Below, piece by piece: positions 28,425 to 35,609 of a stretch of 52,868 nucleotides of DNA. This DNA comes from Saprospiraceae bacterium (GTDB lineage Bacteria > Bacteroidota > Bacteroidia > Chitinophagales > Saprospiraceae): the NCBI GenBank assembly GCA_020630435.1, contig JAHDBJ010000020.1, positions 1-52,868 of the forward strand. The letters are read 5' to 3'. Positions within the stretch are counted from its first letter, which is position 1, and each line of letters starts with the position of its first letter. Position numbers and translations under genes: made by a program. The notes under the pieces are model-generated. The model was not told the DNA's origin and did no database searches. It was given only the letters and a program-made list of their open reading frames with translations.

Positions 28425-29159
28425 ATGAATATTGAAAAACTTCATACAATAGGAATACTTGGTGGAATGAGTTCTGCTGCTACTGGTGAATATTATAAGC
28501 TCATCAATCAAAAAGTAAAGGAAATTAGAGGTGGATATACTATTGCTGAGATCTTAATAAGTAGTGTCAATTTTGCCAATATTGAATATTTTGTACGTAA
28601 TGATTTGTGGGATGAAGCAGGAATGTATTTAGGAACTAAAGCTCGACAACTAGAATTAGCAGGAGCTTCTTGTATTTTTTTAGGAACAAATACAATGCAT
28701 CGAGTACGTGACCAGATAAAATCTACTATTTCTATCCCTTTTATTGATATTTTTGAAACTACTGCTCAAGAAATAAAAAAGGATAAGAAGAAAAACATTG
28801 GGATATTAGGAACATATACTGTTATGACGGATGATTTTTATAAAAAATCATTTTCACAATATGGGATTAGTTTAATTAGTCCACTTGAAGAAGAAAAACA
28901 AGAAATAAATCGAATTATTTGGGATGAGATGACAAATCATCAATTCTTATTATCTTCCAAAAACTATTTTATCAAAGTCATTCAACATCTAGAAGAACGA
29001 GGTGCTGAAGGTGTTATATTAGGTTGTACCGAAATCAAAATGTTGATTCATCAAACAGATGTTCCCAATATCAATTTATATGACACAACAACATTACATT
29101 GTGACCTTGCAGCTAAAATTTGTACAGATCTTATTGATCCTAATATCTATTTAAAATAA
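28425..29159 (+). CDS. Aspartate/glutamate racemase family protein (YgeA-like)
   Basis: 244 residues matching the YgeA branch of the Asp/Glu/hydantoin racemase family along its length (TIGILGGMSS start, WDEAG, NTMHRV, GILGT). The family normally uses two cysteines. Here the first position is Thr88 in GTNTMH, while the second, Cys201 in GCTEI, is kept. I recall the same Thr/Cys arrangement in the E. coli YgeA L-Asp/Glu racemase, so activity is plausible. It interconverts L- and D-amino acids in the cytosol. The gene stands alone and overlaps the convergent kinase gene by 9 nt. Confidence 0.85.
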   Translation: MNIEKLHTIGILGGMSSAATGEYYKLINQKVKEIRGGYTIAEILISSVNFANIEYFVRNDLWDEAGMYLGTKARQLELAGASCIFLGTNTMHRVRDQIKSTISIPFIDIFETTAQEIKKDKKKNIGILGTYTVMTDDFYKKSFSQYGISLISPLEEEKQEINRIIWDEMTNHQFLLSSKNYFIKVIQHLEERGAEGVILGCTEIKMLIHQTDVPNINLYDTTTLHCDLAAKICTDLIDPNIYLK

Positions 29160-30221
29160 ATTATCCAATCGTTGTAATTCAATAGCCCTTTGTGCAATAT
29201 TCCCACAACCTTGTACCACAAAATTGAGGTTCTTGAATCGTTCATCTTGAGTAAGTCCTTTTTTATAACGATAGTAAATTTGTTGAACAATGACAGCTAT
29301 TTTAAACAAACCATAGACATAATAAAAGACAAAATCACCAACCTCTCTCCCACTCTTTTGGGCATAGTGTTGGACAATTTCCTCTCTAGTAGGATTTCCA
29401 GGAAGAGTCGTAGGGTTAAGTCCCATCTGTTTCATAAAATCAGGATCATTATGGTTCATCCAATACCCAATACTTGTACCTAAGTCCATTAGTGGATGCC
29501 CTATCGTTGCCATTTCCCAATCCAACACCGTCTTAATTTTTGTCCAATCATTAGAATCTAATACTAAATTATCATATTTGAAATCGTTATGGATAAGTGT
29601 TTTTGTGTTATCCTTTGGCATATTATCCTGTAACCATTTGGCTACCTTTTCAATTTCGGCTATTTCATCTGTTTTAACAGCCATATACCTTCTTGTCCAT
29701 CCTTCTATTTGTCTTTGAATATAGCCTTCAGGACGACCAATATCTCCTAGTCCTACAGATTCATAATCAACCTCATGTAATTCTACAAAAGTATCGACTA
29801 GACTTTCTGCGATCTTTCGCATTTTTGCTGGCTCTGGAATCATTTCTTTAGGCATCTTCGCCCTTAAAATCACGCCTTCAACTTTTTCCATGATATAAAA
29901 TGGAGTCCCTATTATTTCTTCATCTTCTGTATAGATTATGGGTTGAGGAACTTTTGGATATGCTTTTACTAAACCTGATAGAATTCGATATTCTCGCCCC
30001 ATATCATGTCCAGATTTAACTTTTGCACCAAACGGTGGACGTCTAAGAACAAACGATTTATCTCCTAGCTCTATCATATACGTAAGATTGGAAAAACCAT
30101 TTGGAAATTGTAACACATTTAATGTTCCTGAAGCATCTTTTAAATGTGTATGTAAGAATACTTCCAAACGTTTTAAATCCAATTCTTCTCCTTTACGGAC
30201 TTGAGTAGGGCGGTCTATCAT
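29151..30221 (-). CDS. Aminoglycoside-phosphotransferase-fold kinase of the ACAD10/ACAD11 and LvaA type
   Basis: 356 residues with the kinase signatures HNDFKYDN (His211, Asp213, Asn218) and DWEMATIGHPLMDLG (Asp234). The N-terminal QFPNGFSNLTY, FVLRRPP and HDMGREYRIL segments are characteristic of the subgroup fused to acyl-CoA dehydrogenases in ACAD10/11 and of LvaA, which phosphorylate 4-hydroxyacyl-CoAs during hydroxy-acid catabolism. It is therefore predicted to act on a hydroxyacyl-CoA rather than an antibiotic. No acyl-CoA dehydrogenase is next to it here. It starts 26 nt after the KilA-N gene on the same strand, an odd pairing with the replication module. Confidence 0.82.
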   Translation of the reverse strand: MIDRPTQVRKGEELDLKRLEVFLHTHLKDASGTLNVLQFPNGFSNLTYMIELGDKSFVLRRPPFGAKVKSGHDMGREYRILSGLVKAYPKVPQPIIYTEDEEIIGTPFYIMEKVEGVILRAKMPKEMIPEPAKMRKIAESLVDTFVELHEVDYESVGLGDIGRPEGYIQRQIEGWTRRYMAVKTDEIAEIEKVAKWLQDNMPKDNTKTLIHNDFKYDNLVLDSNDWTKIKTVLDWEMATIGHPLMDLGTSIGYWMNHNDPDFMKQMGLNPTTLPGNPTREEIVQHYAQKSGREVGDFVFYYVYGLFKIAVIVQQIYYRYKKGLTQDERFKNLNFVVQGCGNIAQRAIELQRLDNLF

Positions 30222-30247
30222 TTTTATTAAAGTTTTATCAGAAAAAT

Positions 30248-31075
30248 CTATTCTATTTTTTTAATTACAACATGATGCAATAGTGATTGTATTTGAGAGA
30301 TTGCAATTTCATTCAATTGCAGTAATCGTTCTTGATTAGAAATCCCCTGTCCTATTAATAAGGCATTTATACTTTCTAGGTTAGATAATACAACTAATTG
30401 CTCTAAAGTGGCATGATCTCTTATATTGCCTTTTACCTCAGGATACATTTGTCGCCACTCTGCTGCTGTCATTCCAAATAATGCCACATTCAACAAATCT
30501 GCTTCTGAAGCAAATATATAAGATTGTTGTTTTTTAGAAAGTTCTGGTGGAATTAAATTTGCTTTAATGGCATCTGTATGAATGGTGTAATTTATTTTTG
30601 CTAAGGTTCGTTGTAAATTCCAAGTTAATTCTTTTTGTTCACTCTCTTCACTTTTTAATCGTTGAAATTCTTTGATGAGGTATAATTTAAACTCAGGACT
30701 AATCGCTGAACCAAATTCAAAGGCAATATCTCTGTGAGCATAAGTCCCTCCATATCGACCCTTTTTCGCAAAGATACCAATAGCATTTGTTTTCTCTACC
30801 CACTGTGTTGGACTTAATACAAAGGTGGGAAGACCCGCCTGACTTTTAAAGTGGTCAAATTCGACCACTTTAAAAGTTGGATTATAAATTCTTTCCCAAG
30901 CACCCAAAAATTCTAGGGTCGTTCTTGTTCTTATCCAGTTTTTAATAACATCCGCAGCTCTTACACCATCTGTTTTTGCTTTTGCCATATCTGTAATACA
31001 GATGTAGTCCTCACCTTTATGAGAAGAAATGCTTACTTGAGTCGTTTGAACATTAATTTTTTTATTTTTTGCCAT
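30248..31075 (-). CDS. KilA-N domain protein
   Basis: I place the start at the ATG at 31075 (MAKNKKINVQTTQVSIS), giving 275 residues; the frame stays open to 31174 but the extra 33 residues run across a CACGTG palindrome and look non-coding. The N-terminal about 110 residues are a KilA-N DNA-binding domain (DYICITDMAKAK, IKNWIRTRTTLEFLGAWE, GRYGGTYAHRDIAFEFG). The C-terminal part is helical. KilA-N proteins occur in phages, plasmids and large DNA viruses and usually act as regulators or antirepressors. It follows the partition operon in the same direction. A long palindrome (30843-30876) is embedded in its coding sequence. Confidence 0.82.
   Translation of the reverse strand: MAKNKKINVQTTQVSISSHKGEDYICITDMAKAKTDGVRAADVIKNWIRTRTTLEFLGAWERIYNPTFKVVEFDHFKSQAGLPTFVLSPTQWVEKTNAIGIFAKKGRYGGTYAHRDIAFEFGSAISPEFKLYLIKEFQRLKSEESEQKELTWNLQRTLAKINYTIHTDAIKANLIPPELSKKQQSYIFASEADLLNVALFGMTAAEWRQMYPEVKGNIRDHATLEQLVVLSNLESINALLIGQGISNQERLLQLNEIAISQIQSLLHHVVIKKIE
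30843..30876. repeat. 34-bp near-perfect palindrome inside the KilA-N gene (copy 1)
   Basis: The left arm CTTTTAAAGTGGTCAAA and right arm TTCGACCACTTTAAAAG are reverse complements except for one base. The core GTGGTCAAATTYGACCAC recurs, perfectly palindromic, at 34556-34583. It is read through in the KilA-N gene (encoding FKVVEFDHFK). A palindrome of this length in coding DNA, repeated 3.7 kb away, suggests a protein-binding or recombination site. Confidence 0.8.
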
Positions 31076-31130
31076 ACTATATACTAAGATATACTGAATT
31101 ATAATATCACTTTTATTAAAACTTATCAAA

Positions 31131-31162
31131 TTTTTCAATTTTCCACGTGAAAAATTGAAAAA
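31131..31162. promoter_or_regulatory. CACGTG-centred palindrome (site 1), between the RHH and KilA-N genes
   Basis: A 32-bp palindrome: arms TTTTTCAATTTT and AAAATTGAAAAA are perfect reverse complements around C-CACGTG-A. It lies between the stop of the RHH gene (31174) and the chosen KilA-N start (31075). The same arms and core recur at 32196-32226, about 32405-32462 and 34595-34632. Candidate operator or partition-complex binding site. Confidence 0.7.
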
Positions 31163-31173
31163 CAAAAAAGGCA

Positions 31174-31485
31174 CTATTCAATATTTTTAAAATAATTTTC
31201 TAATATATCATTCAATACATCTGACAAACGTTTTCCTCTTTGAGCTGCTAAAATGCGAAGTTTCGTTTTGTTCGATTCTGTTAAAGATGTGGTTAATGCA
31301 ACTCTTTTGACCTCTAAAGGTTTGCGTCCCCCCTTGCTCTTTTCTTGCCCAGGTTTTTGATTTGATTCAATTTTAGGAGGAGTTACATTTGTTTTTAAGA
31401 TGCGTTTTTCAACTTCTTCAGGGCTAGGTAAAGGAACTTTTGCTCCTAGTTTTCCCAAAGCTTTTATTTTTCTTGATTTAGCCAT
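31174..31485 (-). CDS. Ribbon-helix-helix partition protein (ParB/ParG-like)
   Basis: 103 residues with a flexible basic N-terminal half and a C-terminal ribbon-helix-helix segment (residues about 63-102: VALTTSLTESNKTKL, then RLSDVLNDILENYF). Its start overlaps the end of parA by 8 nt (ATGGCTAA), so translation is coupled. Small basic RHH proteins encoded directly after a small ParA are the centromere-binding partners in type Ib partition systems (ParG, omega). The nearby 8-bp direct repeats and CACGTG palindromes are its likely targets (inference). Confidence 0.75.
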   Translation of the reverse strand: MAKSRKIKALGKLGAKVPLPSPEEVEKRILKTNVTPPKIESNQKPGQEKSKGGRKPLEVKRVALTTSLTESNKTKLRILAAQRGKRLSDVLNDILENYFKNIE

Positions 31486-32179
31486 TTGTCAAGGTTTTAA
31501 TAAATTCATTTAGAAATACCATAAAATTAATTTTAGCATTGTCTGTTGTATCTTCTTGATAATAACTTGTCAATGTATCTACATCCGCAAAAAGAGATAA
31601 GTCTCCTAATCTATTTTTTAAAAACTCTATTCCTGTTGCTTTTTTAATAGTATCAACTTCCAATAACAAATGTTGATTTCTCCTAGAACGACTTCGATAC
31701 TTATTTATCAGTCCTACTATATTGAGTGGTCTCGGACTATCACTTCTTGTTGCTCTTACTTGTAATAAATACTGCAAATATTGAATGGATGCATCTAAGG
31801 CAAACGAACCACTAATAAATGGAAGGAATAAATAGTCTACATATTGCAAAACTCTAGTGACTTCTTGCTCTTCAAATGATATATTTGTATCTAACTTTCC
31901 AGGTACATCTATAAATATAAAATCGTATTCAGTATCTAATTTTGAAATTTTTTGTTGTAACGTTTCAATGTTATAAGCTAATACATCATAAGGAATAATT
32001 CCATTAAAGTCTTCTAAATTATCCAACCGTTCATTCATAATAGATTTTTGATAATCTGTATCAATTACAAGTACTTTATAATTAAAGGGCGTTTGTGAAA
32101 GTGCGTTTGCACACATACAAGTAAGACAGGTTTTTCCAACACCACCTTTTAAATTTCCAAAGGAAATAATTAAACTCAT
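31478..32179 (-). CDS. parA: ParA-family partition ATPase
   Basis: 233 residues, a small ParA/MinD-type ATPase without an N-terminal DNA-binding extension. The deviant Walker A motif KGGVGKT spans residues 11-17, the A' element is VIDTDYQKS and the B element FIFIDVPG. It drives plasmid segregation with the RHH protein that overlaps it by 8 nt. Its start codon lies 2 nt from a block of three CAATTTT(T/A) direct repeats and 17 nt from a CACGTG palindrome, consistent with autoregulation by the RHH partner. Confidence 0.9.
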   Translation of the reverse strand: MSLIISFGNLKGGVGKTCLTCMCANALSQTPFNYKVLVIDTDYQKSIMNERLDNLEDFNGIIPYDVLAYNIETLQQKISKLDTEYDFIFIDVPGKLDTNISFEEQEVTRVLQYVDYLFLPFISGSFALDASIQYLQYLLQVRATRSDSPRPLNIVGLINKYRSRSRRNQHLLLEVDTIKKATGIEFLKNRLGDLSLFADVDTLTSYYQEDTTDNAKINFMVFLNEFIKTLTNG

Positions 32180-32180
32180 A

Positions 32181-32226
32181 TTTTCAATTTTTCAATTTTT
32201 CAATTTTACACGTGTAAAACTAAAAA
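32181..32226. promoter_or_regulatory. Operator or parS candidate upstream of parA: three 8-bp direct repeats and CACGTG palindrome (site 2)
   Basis: CAATTTTT repeats at 32185, 32193 and 32201 with an 8-bp period run into the palindrome TTTTACACGTGTAAAA (32205-32220), whose outer arms reach 32196-32226. Direct repeats of 7-8 bp are the usual binding sites of RHH partition proteins. The position immediately before the parA start codon fits an autoregulatory operator that may also be the centromere. Confidence 0.6.
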
Positions 32227-32404
32227 CACTTATTGTATAATAATATTAAAAATGGCTCTAAGCTATATTTATTCTTAAAAGATAGACACATATTCAGCTT
32301 TTAGCAAAAAGTAGCTTAAATAGGCTATTTTTTAGCTTAAAAAGGAATGTCATTTCACTTTAGTTAAGTGTATATAACTTAAAGCACAAAGATAATCATA
32401 TTTT

Positions 32405-32462
32405 CCCAATTTCACACGTGAACAGTTTTTCAATTTTTAAGTTTTTCACGTGATAAATTTTA
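32405..32462. promoter_or_regulatory. Two further CACGTG-centred elements (sites 3 and 4)
   Basis: CACGTG occurs at 32415-32420 (in TTTCACACGTGAA) and at 32447-32452 (in AGTTTTTCACGTGATAAA), 32 bp apart centre to centre, with TTTTTCAATTTTTAA between them. The arms are less symmetrical than in the other sites. They lie between parA and the iterons. Confidence 0.55.
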
Positions 32463-32545
32463 AAAGGCTACTTTGTAAACTTTTAAATCAGAATGTTTAC
32501 AGTCTAATCTAAAAACTAATAAAAAAAGGATAGCATATAAAACAT

Positions 32546-33137
32546 TATAACACTTTTGGGATTAAGCTATAACACCTTTGGGAGATAATTGAATAAGCTA
32601 TAACACTTTTGGGAAGTTTTCAAAAAAAAAGGGCAGTGTCTATACAATTGCTATAACACTTTTGGGAAAATTCCTATTTTCATTTATTTACCAAAAGCTT
32701 TTTTAATAGACAAGACTCAATGAGTGTATACATTAAATTTAAAACTGTAGGTTAAAGATGTCTTTTTATTTTCAAAAGCCAATTTTAACTATAAAAAAGA
32801 AAACAACAAATGCCTATAGCTTCACAAAATTTAGATTGATTGTATTTTTGATTAGGTGAACTATGGTGCAATAGTTGATATTACTTTTATTGTTTATTTA
32901 TTTTATTATTCTTTTATTTTGTTATTTAAAGCCTTTAACTTCTTGATAATAAAATACTTGAGAGGATATCTATAACATTTTTGGGAAGAGTTATAACATT
33001 TTTGGGATTCAAGTGTAACACTTTTGGGATTGGAATATAACACTTTTAGGACCAATCTGTAACATTTTTGGGAGAGCTATAACATTTTTGGGATTCAAGT
33101 GTAACACTTTTGGGATTAAGCTATAACATACTTGCTA
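32546..33137 (+). other. Iteron-type replication origin: 11 clear and 1 degenerate direct repeats in two clusters
   Basis: The 16-bp repeat T(A/G)TAACA(C/T)(T/C)TTTGGGA starts at 32546, 32568, 32599 and 32652 (cluster A), then at 32971, 32992, 33014, 33036, 33058, 33078, 33100 and a degenerate copy at 33122 (cluster B). Cluster B has 20-22-bp spacing, about two helical turns, as needed for Rep monomers to bind one DNA face. A 40-bp unit containing two iterons is directly repeated at 32992-33031 and 33078-33117. The 300 bp between the clusters is very AT-rich and may be the unwinding region. No clear DnaA box was found. The Rep gene starts 61 bp after the last repeat, so cluster B probably also autoregulates rep. 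Confidence 0.9.
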
Positions 33138-33198
33138 GTACCGTTATCTTTTTGTATTATTACAATTTATTCTTATTGATAATTACTATTCTTGAGAA

Positions 33199-34551
33199 AT
33201 GGCTACAAAAAAGAATATTAAAAACTATACTGTTGTTCAAGCAAATGATCTAATTCGTAATAAAAAGGATTTTTCACTATGGGAATTACGTGTTTTTGCT
33301 TTACTAGCATCTCATGTCAAGAAAGAAGATGACGATTTTCAGACATATCGTTTTAGAATAAAAGATTTATTAGACCTATTTGAAACAAGATCGAATAATT
33401 TATATGATGAATTAAAAAACATACCTGAGAAACTTCATGCTAAAATTATAAAGATTCCTTATCAGGATAGTAAAGGTAAGAAAAGAGTAAGGCGTTATAA
33501 TTTAATTTCAATGTCAGATGTTCCCAATGAAGAAAACATTGATGAAGGAGAGTTTATTGAACTAAGATTTGATAAGGACTTAAAACCACTAATGTTAAAA
33601 TTAGGGGAACATTTTACAGTTTATAAGTTTTATAATATTCTCAAACTTAGGAGTCCATATATTTTTCAGTTGTATGAGTTGTTAAAATCAGAAGAATATA
33701 AAGGGGGTAAGAGTATAGATATAGACTTAAAAGAATTTATGCAGATTTTACAAATTCCACCATCTTACAAGTTTGGAAATATTAAGCAACGAATTTTATC
33801 TCCAGCACAAAAACAATTTAAGAAGCATACAGATATAGTTTTTGATTATACTGCTGTAAAGGGTAGGGGAGGGAAAATTGTAAAACTACGATTTCGTATC
33901 GCTAAGAATTTTAAAGCAACCTATATAGATTTAGAAGGGGGAGTAAAAGATAAAGAAGAAGGGATAGTTCAGGAAGAATCAGAATTTTTTAGTGTTTATT
34001 ATCCAAAGGTAAGTCATTGGATAGAAGTTTCTGTGTTCAAAAAAATGATGGAAGATTATTCAGAGACACAAATAAGTCGAGCTATTACCTATACTCTAAA
34101 TAGACTAGAAAAAGGAGAGGACATTCAAAATGTAGCAGGATATATTGTGGCGATGGCTCGACAAAAAACGTTGTTTGATCCTATTGAGAATGAGAAAAAT
34201 AAAGTTAGTGCCAAGAAAGAAAAACAAGAACAAGCAGACAGAAGAAGAAGGGAACTTGAAGTACAAAAAAAACAGTTGCATCAAGAATTGAGACAAAAGG
34301 AAGATGCTATAATTGCTGCAATTTTTATTGAAATGCCAGAGAAAGAAGAAGAAATACTTCAACTGACTAAACAAAACAGATTTTCTCATTACAAAGCAGA
34401 GTTATCAGATACTGAAAATTTAACTGATCCGATATTTAATGCTGCTTATCGAAATATTATTAAAAAGTCATTTGCCACTAGATTTAAGACATTAGACAAA
34501 CAGTACAAATCAAAGCTTAAATCAATACAAACTGCTTTAAATTTACTCTAA
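33199..34551 (+). CDS. Replication initiation protein (Rep_3 / RepB family)
   Basis: 450 residues. Residues about 8-240 form the two winged-helix domains of Rep_3 initiators (VVQANDLIRNKKDFSLWELRVF opening split over two helices, IELRFDKDLKPLML, YKFYNILKLRSPYIFQLYELL, FGNIKQRILSPAQKQF). Such proteins bind iterons and melt the origin. The C-terminal about 200 residues, including a charged coiled-coil (about 330-375, rich in KEKQEQADRRRRE-type sequence), extend beyond the minimal Rep_3 length and are common in Bacteroidota versions. The gene follows the iterons directly and is followed by two palindromes. Confidence 0.9.
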   Translation: MATKKNIKNYTVVQANDLIRNKKDFSLWELRVFALLASHVKKEDDDFQTYRFRIKDLLDLFETRSNNLYDELKNIPEKLHAKIIKIPYQDSKGKKRVRRYNLISMSDVPNEENIDEGEFIELRFDKDLKPLMLKLGEHFTVYKFYNILKLRSPYIFQLYELLKSEEYKGGKSIDIDLKEFMQILQIPPSYKFGNIKQRILSPAQKQFKKHTDIVFDYTAVKGRGGKIVKLRFRIAKNFKATYIDLEGGVKDKEEGIVQEESEFFSVYYPKVSHWIEVSVFKKMMEDYSETQISRAITYTLNRLEKGEDIQNVAGYIVAMARQKTLFDPIENEKNKVSAKKEKQEQADRRRRELEVQKKQLHQELRQKEDAIIAAIFIEMPEKEEEILQLTKQNRFSHYKAELSDTENLTDPIFNAAYRNIIKKSFATRFKTLDKQYKSKLKSIQTALNLL

Positions 34552-34555
34552 AAAT

Positions 34556-34583
34556 TTAAAGTGGTCAAATTTGACCACTTTAA
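34556..34583. repeat. 28-bp perfect palindrome after rep (copy 2 of the GTGGTCAAATTTGACCAC element)
   Basis: TTAAAGTGGTCAAA and TTTGACCACTTTAA are exact reverse complements with no spacer, starting 5 nt after the rep stop. The same 24-bp core lies inside the KilA-N gene at 30843-30876. There is no T-run, so it is not a standard terminator. Confidence 0.8.
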
Positions 34584-34594
34584 GGATATATTAT

Positions 34595-34632
34595 CAGTTT
34601 TTCAATTTTACACGGGTAAAATTGAAAAACTG
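34595..34632. promoter_or_regulatory. 38-bp palindrome with CACGGG core (site 5 of the CACGTG family)
   Basis: Perfect 16-bp arms (CAGTTTTTCAATTTTA and its complement) flank CACGGG, a one-base variant of the CACGTG core seen in the other sites. It sits between the convergent rep and dienoyl-CoA isomerase genes, where it could act as a binding site or, as RNA, a hairpin ending both transcripts. Confidence 0.7.
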
Positions 34633-34646
34633 GCTTGTTTGTGAAA

Positions 34647-35459
34647 TTATCCTTCAAATATGGCTTTTCGTTTTTGAAGATTTGCTTGGAATGCTTCCAT
34701 CAAATCATTAGACATTAACATGGAGGCATTCCAAGAAACCATATAATCAAGAGCATCTTGTACTGTATGATCTCTTTTATACAAAAGTACCTCTTTTATA
34801 CCTCTGATGCATAAAGGAGATTTTGAAGCAATCATATTTGCAATATTCATGGTATGTTCCATCATTTCTTTTTTGTTGGTAAAACATTGATTACTTAAAC
34901 CAATACGAGTTGCTTCTGGGCCAAATACTTTACGACCAGTATACGCCATTTCTGCAACCATACCAGTGGGAAGGACTGTTGGAAGACGCTGTAAAGAACC
35001 TAAGTCAGCAACCAAACCAAGATCTATTTCCTTTATGGAAAAGTAAGCATCTTCGGTACAATAACGCATATCACAAGCAGCAACAATATCCAAACCACCT
35101 CCAATACAAGCTCTATGAATTGCTGCTAGAACTGGTTTACGACATTTTTCAATAGCATTAATGGTATTTTGAAGTTTGAAGATAAACTTTCTGAGTGCTT
35201 CTCGTTTTCGTCCTTCACAAGGAATAGTTGTAAAACTTTGGATATTCATTAAAGTTTCTAAATCAATGCCTGCACAAAAATTCTTTCCTTCACCTGTTAA
35301 TACGATAACACGAACCTCAGTATTTTCATGTAATGATTCGAAAATATCCTGCATTTCTTCCCAAGCTTTAAGGTGTAGTGAATTAGCTTTTTCAGGGCGA
35401 TTAAATTGTACTAGGGCGACATGATTTTCAATATCTATTTTGAAAGAAGTATATTCCAT
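34647..35459 (-). CDS. Delta3,5-delta2,4-dienoyl-CoA isomerase (ECH1-like)
   Basis: From the ATG at 35459 the protein has 270 residues (an in-frame ATG at 35492 would add 11 that do not fit the family). The sequence follows mammalian ECH1 closely: GGGLDIVAACDMRYC with Asp124, SIKEIDLGL with Glu144 and VADLG with Asp152, the three residues spaced as in rat ECH1 (176, 196, 204). The oxyanion segment is FCAGIDL. The enzyme shifts 3,5-dienoyl-CoA to 2,4-dienoyl-CoA in beta-oxidation of polyunsaturated fatty acids with odd-numbered double bonds. It is divergent from the SDR gene across 150 nt. Confidence 0.88.
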   Translation of the reverse strand: MEYTSFKIDIENHVALVQFNRPEKANSLHLKAWEEMQDIFESLHENTEVRVIVLTGEGKNFCAGIDLETLMNIQSFTTIPCEGRKREALRKFIFKLQNTINAIEKCRKPVLAAIHRACIGGGLDIVAACDMRYCTEDAYFSIKEIDLGLVADLGSLQRLPTVLPTGMVAEMAYTGRKVFGPEATRIGLSNQCFTNKKEMMEHTMNIANMIASKSPLCIRGIKEVLLYKRDHTVQDALDYMVSWNASMLMSNDLMEAFQANLQKRKAIFEG

Positions 35460-35609
35460 TTTAGAAAAAATTTGATTAAGGATTGCCATCAAGTTAAAAA
35501 AAAGTATGGATTATTCTAAACTTTTGAATGAGAAGCATGAACTGTAATTTTGAATGCTAAATATTAATGATATTTTTACGCTATTCAGACACTAATTAAA
35601 AAGATAAAA

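Noticed and set aside
29151-30221. Aminoglycoside resistance gene
   Set aside because: The fold is shared, but the N-terminal motifs (NGFSNLTY, LRRPP, HDMGREYRIL) belong to the acyl-CoA-linked kinase subgroup.
31076-31174. 33-residue N-terminal extension of the KilA-N protein, overlapping the RHH stop codon
   Set aside because: It would translate a CACGTG palindrome and is unlike KilA-N N-termini; the MAKNKK start fits better.
32546-33137. CRISPR-like array of short direct repeats
   Set aside because: The repeats are 16 bp with 4-7-bp gaps, vary in sequence, and lie next to a Rep_3 gene with no cas genes; they are iterons.
34556-34632. Bidirectional intrinsic terminator between rep and the dienoyl-CoA isomerase gene
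   Set aside because: Both palindromes lack T-runs and match sites elsewhere in the replication module, so I list them as binding-site-like palindromes, not terminators.
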